64,000 nt of DNA from Candidatus Bathyarchaeota archaeon (GCA_026394265.1 JAPKYO010000066.1:1-64000); one strand, 5' to 3'. Positions 17,901-27,158 are shown, numbered from the stretch's first letter. Numbers and translations: made by a program. Notes: generated by a model not told the origin, from the letters alone.

Positions 17901-20018
17901 AGTAGTTGACGGACCGACATGTCCAGATAAGGGGGGGTAGCCGTAGTACCACCTCTCAGTTGAAGATTGTGATAAAATTAAGTAGTTGACCTGCCATAGT
18001 GTACCGCTATCCAGCCAGATGTTCTCAACATCCTGCGTTAGGGGGATGCTGACAAGGACTCCATCCTGATAGCCCCATAGGATAACAGTGTCGGAGGGAG
18101 TTGAATGATCGGAGGTCGAGTAGCTCGCGAGAACCCCGTATTGATGGTAGAACGTTACACCCTGGGTGGTGTCACTTGATATGTCTAGCGTCCCTGAATC
18201 TGGGCTTGGAGTATACCTCTCATTGTCTGATACACCTACAGTTGATATGCTGTACGAGTAGCCGGTGCCGAGAGCAACCCCCGTAAATGTGATGGTGCTA
18301 GTGGTCGAGGTCTGGGTGACTCCGTTAAAAGTCACGCCCCACTCGTTGGAGTCCGCAAGACCGCTCTCGGTGAAGGTGACTGTGTATCCATCAGCATAGT
18401 TAGCTGTGAGTGTCCGGGACGCCGACATCTGCAGGCCTGCATGCGGGTTGGTTGTTGAGGCGTCGCTCCAGCCTGTGAAGTGGTACGGCCCAACGGTGGA
18501 GTCTACACCTATGGTTCCAGAGTTGATCCCGGTATCGAACAAGGCGGTGAAAGGGCTTTCGTCGTAGGCTGTCCCACTTCCTGTGGAGCTGCCTCCGAGG
18601 TAGATGTTCGTTGGGCTTGTAGAGGGAAGGTCGTCGGTCATTATCGTCAGCTGTTGCTTTGTCGTCCACTGCCAGCAGATACTCGAATCCGCCGCCAGGG
18701 TGAAGGTCACCGAACTGCCAGTGCCGGAGGATGGCACGCTGCCGGTCCCAGTCCAACCAGTGCAGACGTACTGTAAACCATCAGGACCTGCAACGGGTGA
18801 GTCGACGGACTCTGTTATAGTCGTCCCCTGGTCGAACCAGCCGCTCGCAGGTGTGGGTGAACCGTATGCTGAGGTAGCTAACAGATACAGCTGGTTCTCA
18901 CTTCTCGGGGTGCCGAGGGCGTAGACGTAGTGATCGGCTGAGCCCACGTAGACCACGCCGCCGGCTATGGCGGGGGAAGAGTACACTGAACCACCCGTCG
19001 CATAGGTCCATATCTGCGCGCCAGTCAACGCGTTCAACGCGTAGACATTGTTGTTCCCTCCGCCTAAGTAGACCACGCCGTCAGCGACGGCAGGGGAAGA
19101 GTAGATTCCAGCGCCTATCCATGCCCCGAATTCCTTTACGCCTGTAGCAGCGTCCAGCGCGTAGAGATAGCCATCATATGAGCCCACGTAGACCAGGCCG
19201 TTTGCAACGGCGGGGGAAGAGTACACGACGTTGCCCGTCGCGTAGCTCCACACCTTCTCGCCCGTCGCGGCGTTCAGTGCATAGACACTGTGGTCCGTCG
19301 AGCCCACAAACACTAGGCCATTAGCGACCGCTGGAGAAGAGTACACGGGACCACCCGTCGTGTAGCTCCAAATCTGCACGCTCGTCGCAGCGTCAATCGC
19401 GTAGACTTTGCCATCCAGCGAGCCAACGTAGACGACGCCACCTACAACGGAGGGAGAAGACTTCACCTGGTTCCCGGTCGCGAAGCTCCAATTCGTCGCA
19501 CCCGTCGCAGCGTCCAACGCGTAGACGTTGTGGTCATTCGAGCCCACGTAGACTACGCCGTTAGCGACGACTGGGGAGGAGTCCACGAAGACACTGCCCA
19601 GGCTATGGCTCCATATCAATGCACCAGTTGCGGCATTCAGAGCGTCGATGCTCCGATAGTTACCCACGTACACAACGCCGTCTGCGACGGCGGGGCAAGA
19701 CCCCACGTTACCAAGCAGGCCGTGGCTCCATATCCTCGCCCCCGTCGCGGCGTTCAGCGCGTTTACGTTCAACTCGGAGCAGATGTAGACGATACCGTTT
19801 GCGACGGTGGCGGAATCAATCACTTCCCATTCCGTTGATTGACGCCACAGCATCTGGTTTGTGAGGGGTATCTCCGTTGATGTGGAGTATCCTGTGTGGC
19901 TCAGGTCCATGTGGAACATGGGCCAATCGGTCTGTGTAGTAGTGGCGTTCACGTAGTGGTTGAAGCCTACAGCCAATAGGAGGAACAGCATGGCAAGCAT
20001 CGAATATTTTTTGTTCAT
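14922..20018 (-). CDS. Giant secreted beta-propeller and Ig-like surface protein
   Basis: About 1,698 residues from the ATG at 20018, preceded by GAGGGTG; a TTG at 20033 overlapping the upstream stop is the alternative. A signal peptide (MNKKYSMLAMLFLLLAVGF) leads into an eight-bladed PQQ-like propeller, residues about 40-370, whose blades repeat VYVGSxDxxVYAL, DAATG and SSPAVA. Then come archaeal surface repeats: SPTPASGWFDQG domain, two near-identical copies of a block opening GYTVTFTESGLADSNEW, two of a block opening with GLDGGAS/GLASDAG, Ig-like domains (about 1,330-1,550) and a C-terminal domain starting VTGGGWVTDTAS. No C-terminal anchor is visible. Probably an exported surface or adhesion protein; the propeller may bind a ligand rather than catalyse. 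Confidence 0.85.
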   Translation of the reverse strand: MNKKYSMLAMLFLLLAVGFNHYVNATTTQTDWPMFHMDLSHTGYSTSTEIPLTNQMLWRQSTEWEVIDSATVANGIVYICSELNVNALNAATGARIWSHGLLGNVGSCPAVADGVVYVGNYRSIDALNAATGALIWSHSLGSVFVDSSPVVANGVVYVGSNDHNVYALDAATGATNWSFATGNQVKSSPSVVGGVVYVGSLDGKVYAIDAATSVQIWSYTTGGPVYSSPAVANGLVFVGSTDHSVYALNAATGEKVWSYATGNVVYSSPAVANGLVYVGSYDGYLYALDAATGVKEFGAWIGAGIYSSPAVADGVVYLGGGNNNVYALNALTGAQIWTYATGGSVYSSPAIAGGVVYVGSADHYVYALGTPRSENQLYLLATSAYGSPTPASGWFDQGTTITESVDSPVAGPDGLQYVCTGWTGTGSVPSSGTGSSVTFTLAADSSICWQWTTKQQLTIMTDDLPSTSPTNIYLGGSSTGSGTAYDESPFTALFDTGINSGTIGVDSTVGPYHFTGWSDASTTNPHAGLQMSASRTLTANYADGYTVTFTESGLADSNEWGVTFNGVTQTSTTSTITFTGVALGTGYSYSISTVGVSDNERYTPSPDSGTLDISSDTTQGVTFYHQYGVLASYSTSDHSTPSDTVILWGYQDGVLVSIPLTQDVENIWLDSGTLWQVNYLILSQSSTERWYYGYPPLSGHVGPSTTIDPQFYHLYVFHAKSPNDDLGYLEDHGYANSGISFRYDSTYMGTFRSNVQGWTGKNRYMNPSMLWGAAADAGTTLTIHDVQAYWPAEYPASDVRYRYDGAQTGSITVDSSQTIQFNYITQYQFTAQTSGLPEPNQANIYFGGSSSGGGTAYDYYLPTFFDKNTYTGTIGVDSVVGSYNFAGWSDGTTANPHASVLMSEAKTLTANYVYGYTVTFTESGLADSNEWSVTFNGITHSSTTSTITFTGVAPGTGYSYSVSTVGVSGNERYVSSPDSGTLDVSSDTPRSITYYHQHKMTLSYSITGGGSPTTASTFTANQLGSSFSQPLTTTATDYWFDSGSIWSVSNRLGSGHWWQQFVLASGDTGGEISAAGTINFNYYNQYSVSVRSLKDEAYFIGATFQIDYTCFGTLHSDSESTTDLSIYVDASSTVTIHDVQTYYPDSDGVSGLRYRYNDCSIIGSGAIASFPMSITGVTRFQLNYVKQYEVDFSATGLDGGASSNAVLTLGGTGYAWNALPRDVWVDSGTIFTWESPVSGGTGKQFVKTEESGASPIVAAGTYSAAYQKQWKVTFTATGLASDAGTNTVFTLGATNYLWNTLPSGVWVNDGTTFTWKSPISGGAGIQFVKTSQTGNSPVSGDAYSAVYHKIVLVLGGAASAQYSDPATITATLTDNGNPVVGKSIVLWIGTQSTTATTDGSGVATGTITLTQPAGGVTTKAIVPYPTALTTLTIAGSFTITKEDAILDYKGDLSVITAGTTGAVRLSVHLTQDDTYLGNLAYAKVHFILTPDTGSPIVISNVPVVPSADGKSGDALTTASVPVGNWFVSFTIESANIYWTGGDEVIIDVIASTAKLMVTGGGWVTDTASMNNKGNFGFTVNYQKNGAPKGNFMYLFRATDGYNYLIKSNSWSDGGLSFTSTNTAFFTGRCTVQVIDRKTGTTVNSFGNYRFTVDLSDDGQSTPKADKFGLKVWDPATGTTYKLIAPVIIGGGNIVIHSK

Positions 20019-20029
20019 ATTTTTCACCC

Positions 20030-20275
20030 TCAAACTGCAGGTACTCTTCTTGGAAGCAGCGCCTCCAGCTCCTTCTCGCTGAGCTCCACCCGCATAACGC
20101 CGCTTGAACCCTCGATCTCAAGCATCACGCCCTCCGTGAGGCTCAGGTTCCTCAGTGTGCCAATGAAACCCTCTATCAGAACACTGTCTTTGCTTTCGCT
20201 TGGCAGGGACAGGCTCCTCAAGCACTCCTTAGACTTCAGCTCTATTGAGAACATGTGACCAGAGCAGCTAACCAT
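20030..20275 (-). CDS. Unknown 81-residue protein upstream of the surface protein
   Basis: A small soluble protein with a Cys near the start (MVSCSGHMFSIELKSKEC) and a C-terminal strand-rich part ending in a basic helix (SEKELEALLPRRVPAV). Its stop codon overlaps a possible TTG start of the giant secreted protein, and the likelier ATG lies nine bases on, so the two are an operon. It is divergent from the FilR1-type regulator with 108 bases between starts, so the regulator could control both. Family not recognised. Confidence 0.65.
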   Translation of the reverse strand: MVSCSGHMFSIELKSKECLRSLSLPSESKDSVLIEGFIGTLRNLSLTEGVMLEIEGSSGVMRVELSEKELEALLPRRVPAV

Positions 20276-20383
20276 AGTAGATCTCCTAGCATAGGCTAGT
20301 CTCGATCAACGAGATTAAGCAACGCTTGGATCAGTCCTAAAGTTTTAAGGTCAGTCAATACCCCGTATCTACAGGTTTTACTC
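20276..20383. promoter_or_regulatory. Shared divergent promoter region
   Basis: 108 bases between the 81-residue gene and the regulator gene. It contains AGTTTTAAGGT near 20339-20349 and the near-dyad CTCGATCAACGAGATTAAG (20310-20328), a plausible operator. Regulation of both genes from here is inference. Confidence 0.4.
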
Positions 20384-21139
20384 ATGGAGGAAAGGCTCCA
20401 AGAGCTTCTGTTCGAGCTCTCTAGCGGCGAACGTATGGCCATCATGCTCGAACTTCAGGAGCATGAATCGAAGCTGTCTCACCTGTCACAGAGGCTAAGC
20501 TTCACCACTCCTGAGGCTTCTAGGCACCTTCAGAGGCTCAGCGATGCTGGGCTGATCCATAGGAATGCCGAGGGGTTATATGGGGTCACATGGTTTGGGA
20601 GGCTCGCCTTGTCTCAGCTATCTGGTCTCGATTTTACGGTGAAGAACCGGGAGTACTTCCAGGAATATGATGCCCTTTGCCTTCCCTACGAGTTCATCGG
20701 TAGGCTGGGGGAGCTTGCTGGGGGCGAAATCTTCCTTGAATCTTTCAGGGCTCTTGAGGAGACGGCGAGGAGGTTTAAGGAGGCTGAGGAGTTCGTGTGG
20801 ATTCTCTCGGATCAGAACTTCACGCTTCTAGCCCCTGTGATGATTGAGAAGCTGAAGAAGGGGGGCTTCGATTTGAGGACTATTTTTCCGGTAACTGCTT
20901 ATTATAGGGACAGTGTGGCTCCGATTTCTTCGAGGGCTCCGGGGATGCAGAAGAGGGTTCTGCCTAAGGTGGAGTTTAGAGTCGTGGTTACGGAGAAGGT
21001 TGCGGGCGTAAGCCTCCCCAATCGCAATAACCGGCTGGATTTTAGATCTATAATTGGGACGGACGCCAAGTTTCGGAGGTGGTGTAGTGACCTGTTCCTG
21101 TATTTTTGGGAGAAAGCAGAACTCTTCGTGTCTAGCTAA
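20384..21139 (+). CDS. FilR1-type winged-helix transcription regulator
   Basis: 251 residues. Residues 1-75 form an ArsR-like winged helix: TTPEASRHLQRLSDAGLIHR is the recognition-helix region, followed by a short wing. Residues 110-245 match the FilR1 middle domain of archaeal regulators, with the characteristic FKEAEEFVWILSDQNF and the late strand RVVVTEKVAGVSLP. That domain binds a small effector in related proteins. The gene is divergent from the operon encoding the giant surface protein, and local control of that operon is likely. ATG start; a TATA-like TTTTAAGG lies about 40 bases upstream. Confidence 0.85.
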   Translation: MEERLQELLFELSSGERMAIMLELQEHESKLSHLSQRLSFTTPEASRHLQRLSDAGLIHRNAEGLYGVTWFGRLALSQLSGLDFTVKNREYFQEYDALCLPYEFIGRLGELAGGEIFLESFRALEETARRFKEAEEFVWILSDQNFTLLAPVMIEKLKKGGFDLRTIFPVTAYYRDSVAPISSRAPGMQKRVLPKVEFRVVVTEKVAGVSLPNRNNRLDFRSIIGTDAKFRRWCSDLFLYFWEKAELFVSS

Positions 21140-21911
21140 TATATTCATGAAATAACGCGTAATAATAAGTACGCGCATAGAATTACGCCTTGGATCTGAA
21201 CCTTTTAATTTCTGATCCCGCTTGGCTTAATGTTATCGCAGAGTAAGTAAATACAAATAGAATACAAATTTGAATAGGTTAAAATGGGTTCAAGTCCAAT
21301 AAATGGTGCGCGAGTCACTACAAACCCACCATCATGAAGAGTATTGAAATAATAAGTCAAAGCTCTGTGTAACACGCGCTGCCTTGGCCCGTTATTGTTC
21401 AACACTGGTTTTAAATGGTCATAATACCCATAAACAGATTTGAGGGCAAACCCGGGCAGTACACGACTCCCTCTCCTTCTTGCAGAACTTACCCTTTTCA
21501 AACCTGCAGATCTGACTCAACTTACTGAAACTCAGCGCGCGCGTTTGGCCCAGTCTGGCTTCAGGGTCTCGCGTGGACCAAGCGCGCAGCGGGCCTAGGC
21601 CACCCGCGACACCCTCACGGTCTCCCCGGAAAACGTTTCTCATACCATCTGCCTTGTCCCTAAATTCAGAACAAGCTTATCTTGACAATAAGGGCCTCGT
21701 CACCCATGAGTTGTCCAGACACAAGGGTGAGTTCACTTAGGACAAGATGAACACGAGACCCTTGAAACACTCTTCAAAAACGTTGACTTAAGCATTGCCC
21801 AAAAGCGCGCGCGCACACGGCTCATACCATGATTTAAAGGTTCATCGCAGGCGCCGCTTGAATATGATTCCGCCGAGAATGTCCTTGCTCCAATTAGGTG
21901 ATATGCTTACT
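21140..21911. other. Long intergenic region with GC-rich core
   Basis: Two minus-strand ORFs (21205-21501 and 21419-21643) overlap here in different frames. The share of Cys and Arg and the lack of start signals make them doubtful; a frameshifted gene relic, with NNNGPRQRVLHRALTYYFN as the most protein-like stretch, is possible. Between 21525 and 21635 the DNA is GC-rich, with three GCGCGC stretches and the palindrome GGCCTAGGCC, unlike the AT-rich surroundings. A structured RNA is possible but I recognise no known family. Another GCGCGCGCGC run lies near 21806. Confidence 0.4.
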
Positions 21912-22871
21912 TCATGCTATTTCCTTTTTTTTCCACGCAAGCATCGAAAGAAACTCCTGCACTACACATCCAGCCAAATAAGCCGTAATTTGAGTTGGAT
22001 CAAACGCTGGAAGCACTTCAACAACATCAAACCCGACATAATTAAGGCTCAGAGTACTGCGCATAAGCTTAAGCCCTTCATAGCTAGTAAATCCACCAAC
22101 CTCTATAGTACCCGTCCCCGGAGCATATGCGGGATCAAAAAAATCGATATCATAAGTCAAATGAGTTTTTTGGTCTCCAACCGTATCAATAATCTTCTCC
22201 GCCGCCCACCCAACACCGTTTTCATGCAGATCCTTCGCAGTAATAACCGTAAATCCAAGCTCCTCCGACTCTCTAACCATATCCATATTAAAAATGCCTC
22301 GAATCCCAACTTGGATAGAGTGCTTCGCGTCGATAATACCTTCCTCAACAGCCCTGCGAAATATAGTGCCATGCGTCAGCTTGCTACCATTTTCACTATC
22401 ATACGTATCTAAGTGGGCATCGAGCTGCACCAACGAAACGGGGCCATGTTTTTGCGCGATTGAGCGCAGTAACGGAAGGGAAACTGAATGGTCTCCGCCT
22501 AGCCCTATTGGGAATACGTTTTGGCCAACCACTTCATCGAACTTTTTCTTAATCTCATCGTGGCTGTCCTGGAGGTTACATGGATTAATATTGGCATCGC
22601 CATACTCGACTCCTGACAGGTATTCGAAAATATCGATATCCAGATTCGGATTCCCTGAACGGAGCATAATTGACATTTCACGGATAGCTGCCGGTCCGAA
22701 TGCCGCACCTGATCGAAAAGTTGTTCCTCCATCACATGGCATACCAACGATCGCGAAATCTGCTCCTGAGAGATCACCGTTTATATAGGGTAGCTTCATG
22801 AATGTGCGGATTCCGGTAAACCGTGTAACTATACTCGGGTCTTCAGGACAATACTTCTTAGACTTTGTCAT
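21912..22871 (-). CDS. Agmatinase/ureohydrolase-family enzyme
   Basis: 319 residues from the ATG at 22871 (MTKSKKYCPED), chosen because GGGGAGG lies eight bases upstream; longer readings run into a GCGCGCGC leader. All manganese-site motifs are present: GLGGDHS, LDAHLDTYD and DIDFFDPAYAPGTG. The last resembles agmatinase and guanidino-acid hydrolases rather than arginase. The enzyme hydrolyses a guanidino group to urea and an amine, most likely agmatine to putrescine for polyamine synthesis. FDPTQITAYLAG near the C-terminus is the usual family ending. A lone gene; regulation not visible. Confidence 0.88.
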   Translation of the reverse strand: MTKSKKYCPEDPSIVTRFTGIRTFMKLPYINGDLSGADFAIVGMPCDGGTTFRSGAAFGPAAIREMSIMLRSGNPNLDIDIFEYLSGVEYGDANINPCNLQDSHDEIKKKFDEVVGQNVFPIGLGGDHSVSLPLLRSIAQKHGPVSLVQLDAHLDTYDSENGSKLTHGTIFRRAVEEGIIDAKHSIQVGIRGIFNMDMVRESEELGFTVITAKDLHENGVGWAAEKIIDTVGDQKTHLTYDIDFFDPAYAPGTGTIEVGGFTSYEGLKLMRSTLSLNYVGFDVVEVLPAFDPTQITAYLAGCVVQEFLSMLAWKKKEIA

Positions 22872-23221
22872 AATTATCCTCCCCATATGGCGTATTTTAA
22901 TTTGATTTGTAGATCGCGCGCGCATGTGTTGGGGGGGGCCATAGCCTTTTTGAGTTCCATGCCCCCATTAAGAAAATCTTATCCCAAAGTATCTTTGGCA
23001 TTAGCCTCATCTAACATGTAAGAACCCTTATCCAAACCTACACTTGAGTGCGTGCGCTGATAATATTTCTACATTATAATGCCTCGCTGCGTGCACATTC
23101 GGAGGCTAGCACGGGATAAGTTGTAGCAAACTTTTTTTATGCTGCCCCATGGCGGGGGAAAGATATTTTATACTGAGATGTGAAAACAGTGTTCCATGCT
23201 TTCATGGTTAGTGATTTCGTC
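22872..23221. other. Divergent intergenic region
   Basis: Holds the promoters of two divergent genes, a GCGCGCGC run near 22914-22921, a run of eight G (22931-22938), the module B-A repeat at 22969-23046, and a second alternating stretch GTGCGTGCGC. No gene is seen. Confidence 0.55.
22969..23046 (+). repeat. Dispersed repeat, modules B and A
   Basis: AATCTTATCCCAAAGTATCT then TTGGCATTAGCCTCATCT (module B with the CCAAAG/CTTTGG dyad) followed by a diverged module A (CCCTTATCCAAACCTACAC). Confidence 0.7.
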
Positions 23222-24949
23222 ATGAAAAAATTTGCTAGTTTAGATTTTCTGCGCGGTTTATCCATTTTTTTGATGATCGGACTACACGTGGTCAACGGGA
23301 TACTCGACACAAATGCGCTGCTGGCCAATGCAACCAACCTCACCCTGATTAACCTAGTAGCCTTGGTGGTGCTTCCGTTCCTAGGCGGCGTGGCGGGCCT
23401 CTTTCTACTGGTCAGCGCCATCTCTAATATGGTCTCCATATATCGTCGGTTGGAGAGGGGACAGCCGACCAACACCCTGATCGCGCAACAGGTGGTAAGC
23501 GGCGTACTGCTTGTTCTCTTCGGCATGCTCACTGAGGCCGTTACCGGCTACAATGGATCGCTTGGTCTATTCGTACGGGACTTAGGTGGAACCTATAGAT
23601 GGTCATTGTACCTACAGACGGCTCTTTGGCGGTGGAATTGGTTTGAGATGATCCACACGATTGGGTGGTGCGTGATCCTCAACGGCATCATTCAAGGCAT
23701 CGTAAGCAGGAAGGAGCAGTGGAAAAATATGTCCCACCTGATCCGCACTTATCTCATCCTCGCTGTGGTGATGGTTGCACTCACGATACCCGTGTGGGTT
23801 GGCGTATCTCAGATAGTTCCCGGGTATCCGTGGCAGCCAACCACTACGGGAGGCGGTGAAATCTATTTACCCCAGATCGGGGTAGACTCGATCGGCTATT
23901 TGCTGGCCAGCCCTTTCCTAGCGGCTCTAGCTGCGCCGATGGGGCCGGTCTTTCCCTTTCTGGCGGTTTCATGCATAGGCTCGATCATCGGGATCGTGAT
24001 GTGTCAACCTCCTGAACGAATCCCAAAACAATTTGTGAAAAAGGTGCTTGTGGGCAGTCTCATCGCCTTATTAGTGGGAATGGTAGGCGTTGTCGCCACT
24101 GCGTTCGACGTGTTCAAGGGTGCAGGCCTTACGAATACTGTGACGCTGTGGGAGGACCTTTCGCACTTCCGCAACTGGTTCCCAGATGACATATCGCGGG
24201 TCTATGGTGCGTTTGTTTCCCCTCTATCGTGGCTCTGGCAGTTCCTGGCCCTCAACGGCTTCGCGGTCATGCTGGCGATGATAGTAATTTATTTGGTAGA
24301 TTGGCGGGGGTATGGGCCAGACTTTTCCAAATCAAGGCTGATCCAATTTATCCGACGCTTCGGCTTCACGGCTTTCTCCAACTATAACAACCAATGGTTA
24401 TACTACATGGCGTGGATCCTCGTCTCGATTCTCTTGACCGGTCAGCGGCGGGTTAAACTTGATTGGAATGGTACGCTGCTGGTGATGGTGGTCTCTTACG
24501 TCGCCTACTACCTGGTGATGCGGGGCTGGGAGAAGGTTAGGTTCATCGGCTCGATTGAGTGGTTGATGGGTACTATAGGGGCGGCGATTACCCCGTTAAA
24601 GTGGCAACCAGAAAGCCTTCGAGGCCTAAAATGGTACCAGAAGGGTCTACTCGATGTAAAGGGGGATTTCTATGAGGTAGAATCGGTTAGCGTGATTACA
24701 CCCGACTCGACATATCATGCCCAGCTCCGGGACTCGCGGCTTATCGCTAAGCTATCCAAGATCTCGCTATTCAGCGTCATTTTCATTCCCTTCACGGTCG
24801 TAACGCTGCTACTCGCCCGAGACATCCAGAAGAAGGAGGGATCGAACCCGATGGTGAATTCAGCTATCAGGCTCTCCTGGATCGGGGTAATAATCACTGT
24901 GGCCATTCTGCTTGTATGCTTCTTTGTGACCCCTAAGATGCTCATTTAA
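23222..24949 (+). CDS. Multi-pass membrane acyltransferase-like protein
   Basis: 575 residues from the ATG at 23222 (MKKFASLDFLRGLSI). The opening SLDFLRGLSIFLMIGLHVV is the signature of the heparan-alpha-glucosaminide N-acetyltransferase/DUF1624-like membrane acyltransferases, with the conserved Asp-x2-Arg-Gly and a His in the first helix. About ten further membrane helices follow, for example LVALVVLPFLGGVAGLFLL and GSLIALLVGMVGVVATAF. The short soluble C-terminal part (about 460-520) precedes two last helices. The acyl-CoA ligase gene begins 18 bases downstream, so the pair may activate an acid and transfer the acyl group to a sugar or lipid across the membrane. Substrates unknown. Confidence 0.7.
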   Translation: MKKFASLDFLRGLSIFLMIGLHVVNGILDTNALLANATNLTLINLVALVVLPFLGGVAGLFLLVSAISNMVSIYRRLERGQPTNTLIAQQVVSGVLLVLFGMLTEAVTGYNGSLGLFVRDLGGTYRWSLYLQTALWRWNWFEMIHTIGWCVILNGIIQGIVSRKEQWKNMSHLIRTYLILAVVMVALTIPVWVGVSQIVPGYPWQPTTTGGGEIYLPQIGVDSIGYLLASPFLAALAAPMGPVFPFLAVSCIGSIIGIVMCQPPERIPKQFVKKVLVGSLIALLVGMVGVVATAFDVFKGAGLTNTVTLWEDLSHFRNWFPDDISRVYGAFVSPLSWLWQFLALNGFAVMLAMIVIYLVDWRGYGPDFSKSRLIQFIRRFGFTAFSNYNNQWLYYMAWILVSILLTGQRRVKLDWNGTLLVMVVSYVAYYLVMRGWEKVRFIGSIEWLMGTIGAAITPLKWQPESLRGLKWYQKGLLDVKGDFYEVESVSVITPDSTYHAQLRDSRLIAKLSKISLFSVIFIPFTVVTLLLARDIQKKEGSNPMVNSAIRLSWIGVIITVAILLVCFFVTPKMLI

Positions 24950-24967
24950 TAGATCGGGAGAGTGACT

Positions 24968-26650
24968 ATGACCGACTTTTCAAATCCCCCATGGCTTAAA
25001 TTTTACGGGGATGTGCCATATGCCGTTGAATATCCTCTTATTTCCCTTTATGAGCGCCTAAAACAATCTTGCGACGAATACCCGGGTTCTATCGCTTGGG
25101 ATTTTATGGGAACCACATGTACCTACCAATATTTTTTGAAAGAAGTGGATCAATTCGCGGCGGCGCTAAATTTCCTCGGCTTCAAGAAAGGGGATGTTAT
25201 CACGATTGGAATGCCAACTGCTCCTCAGGGCATTATTCCAATCTATGCCGTCAATAAACTGGGGGGAGTTTGTTCTGTCATTCACCCTTTAAGTCCGTCG
25301 AATCAGATCGAAACTTTCCTTAAAATTAGCAATAGTAAATGGTTGATGACTTTGGATGTTTTTTATCGAAAATACAAGGAAGGAATGGCAGAAGCTGGCG
25401 TAGAGAGGCTGATTCTTGCTCGGATTCCTGATTATCTCAAAGGGATTACAAAGTTTGGATTCAACATAACTAAAGGGAGGAAAATACCTCATGTGCCGGT
25501 GGATCCTCGCGTCGTTTGGATGAGTGATATGATGAAGCAACCGTATCCGCCGGTTGGAGTGCAGAGGATGGGGCCGAATGATTGTGCCATTATCCTGTAT
25601 ACGGGTGGGACGACGGGGACGCCGAAGGCTGTTCAGCTCTCGAATCTGAATATGATTGCGGAGGGAATGCAGGTCATCGCGTGGGGTAATCTAAACCACA
25701 ATCAGTCTGTTTTGGCGATTCTTCCGATCTTTCATGGTTTTGGTATGGGTATCTGTGTAAACGCTGCATTCATGGCTGGTGGAAAGAGCATTCTGATTCC
25801 GACGTTTACGCCGGAGGAGGTTGCTAAGTTGGTTAAGAAGAAACGTCCCAATTTTTTGGTGGGGGTACCAACCCTTTTTGAAGCCTTAGCTGAAAACCGG
25901 TCATTCCAAGAGTCGGACTTGTCCTGCCTCGAGGCGACTTTTTCGGGTGCGGACACGCTGCCGCGAAGCACTAAAGAGAAATTCGAAGCCGTTGTGAGAG
26001 CTGGGGGCGGGAGAGTCCAGTTGTTGGAGGGTTATGGTTTGACGGAGGCGGTCAGCGCCGTGATGGCTATGCCTTTGGACAAGTATCGTGAAGGCAGTAT
26101 GGGCATACCGTTTCCGGATATGTTGGCGAAAATCGTGTAGCCGGGCACGGAGGAGGAGTTGCCGGTTGGTGCTGTTGGCGAGGTCTGTGTTTCGGGGCCG
26201 TGCGTGATGTTAGGTTATTTGAATCAGTCGGAGGAGAATGCAAAGACTCTTCGAAGACACTCGGATGGGCGAATGTGGCTGCACACCGGGGACCTTGCCT
26301 CCATGGACGCGGATGGGTTCTTCTATTTCAAGTCAAGGTTGAAGCGGATGTTGAAGATATCTGGGGTTAATGTGTATCCTGGGGAGGTCGAGAAGACGCT
26401 TCTGAATCATCCCGACATCGATTCGGTGTGTGTTGTAGGGGTGCCGGATGAACGACAGATTTCTCGGGTCAAGGCATTCGTAGTCTTGAAGAATAAGGTT
26501 AAGGCCACGGAGGAAACGAGGCAGAGCATCTTGAAGTTTGGGCGGGATAATTTGTTGATCTGGGAGGCTCCTCGGGACTTGGAGTTCCGTGGCGAGTTGC
26601 CTAAGACGGGGATTGGGAAGATTTCTTTCAAAGACTTGGAGAAGAATTGA
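24968..26650 (+). CDS. Acyl-CoA ligase (AMP-forming) with an in-frame TAG
   Basis: The reading frame spans 560 codons, a normal length for the ANL superfamily, but codon 391 is TAG (26138-26140). Both sides stay in one frame: ...MLAKIV, TAG, PGTEEELPVGAVGEV. Core motifs are intact: YTGGTTGTPKAV (about 210), GYGLTEA (about 354), HTGDLASMDADGFF (about 440), SRLKRMLKISGVNVYPGEVE and the C-terminal catalytic PKTGIGK (about 545). It activates a carboxylic acid with ATP and CoA; substrate unclear. The ATG follows GGGAG and lies 18 bases after the membrane acyltransferase gene. The TAG sits in a surface linker where relatives usually carry Asp or Lys. It may be read as pyrrolysine, suppressed, or mark a very young pseudogene. 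Confidence 0.8.
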
Positions 26651-26777
26651 CCTAATCGCGCACGTGAGGTTGACGGTAAAGCCGTAGGTCTGATAACGGT
26701 CGGCTCAGTATCGAGTGTTGATGATGGAGGTGTTCGGCCAATCCGCCCGCTCTCTGGTTCAGCCACAACGAGTTCGG

Positions 26778-27158
26778 GAGAAGGAGGCGATATACTGAAC
26801 GACGGATGTAGATGGCGCGGGACACCTGCTCTCCGGAGAGCATGACTACGTCATGTACTTCCCGGCGGGACAGCTTCCGCCGAACGATGCGTTCTGGTCG
26901 CTTACTACGGGCGATGATCAGAATCGCTTTGTGCCGAATCCATTGAATCGGTACAGCGTGAGCGACCGATCAGGACTCATGCCAAATGCCGACGGCTCAG
27001 TCGATATTTACCTTCAGAACACCTCTCCTGCAGGCCGTGAATCCAACTGGTTGCCCGCGCCTGCGAGTAAATTCATACTCTGGCTGCGCGTATACCCGCC
27101 CGGCCCGGTCATCCTGAACGGCGTGTATCATGTGCCGCCCGTTGTCAAGATAAAGTGA
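26778..27158 (+). pseudogene. C-terminal remnant of a DUF1214-type protein
   Basis: Residues from YFPAGQLPPNDAFWSLTTGD to PPVVKIK match the C-terminal DUF1214 domain of the DUF1254/DUF1214 family, including NRYSVSDRSGL and ESNWLPAPAS. Upstream the same frame still reads REKEAIY, TGA, TTDVDGAGHLLSGEHDYVM, matching the family across an in-frame stop. The N-terminal two thirds are missing. The open 101-codon tail from 26853 is therefore a decayed remnant, probably not functional, although a short start at its ATG cannot be excluded. Confidence 0.75.

Noticed and set aside
21290..21315. tRNA T-loop-like GGGTTCAAGTCC
   Set aside because: No acceptor, D-arm or anticodon arm fits around it.
21419..21643. 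Arg/Cys-rich 74-codon minus-strand frame
   Set aside because: Sits in a GC-rich block with GCGCGC runs; no start signal or domain. Described only within the intergenic feature.
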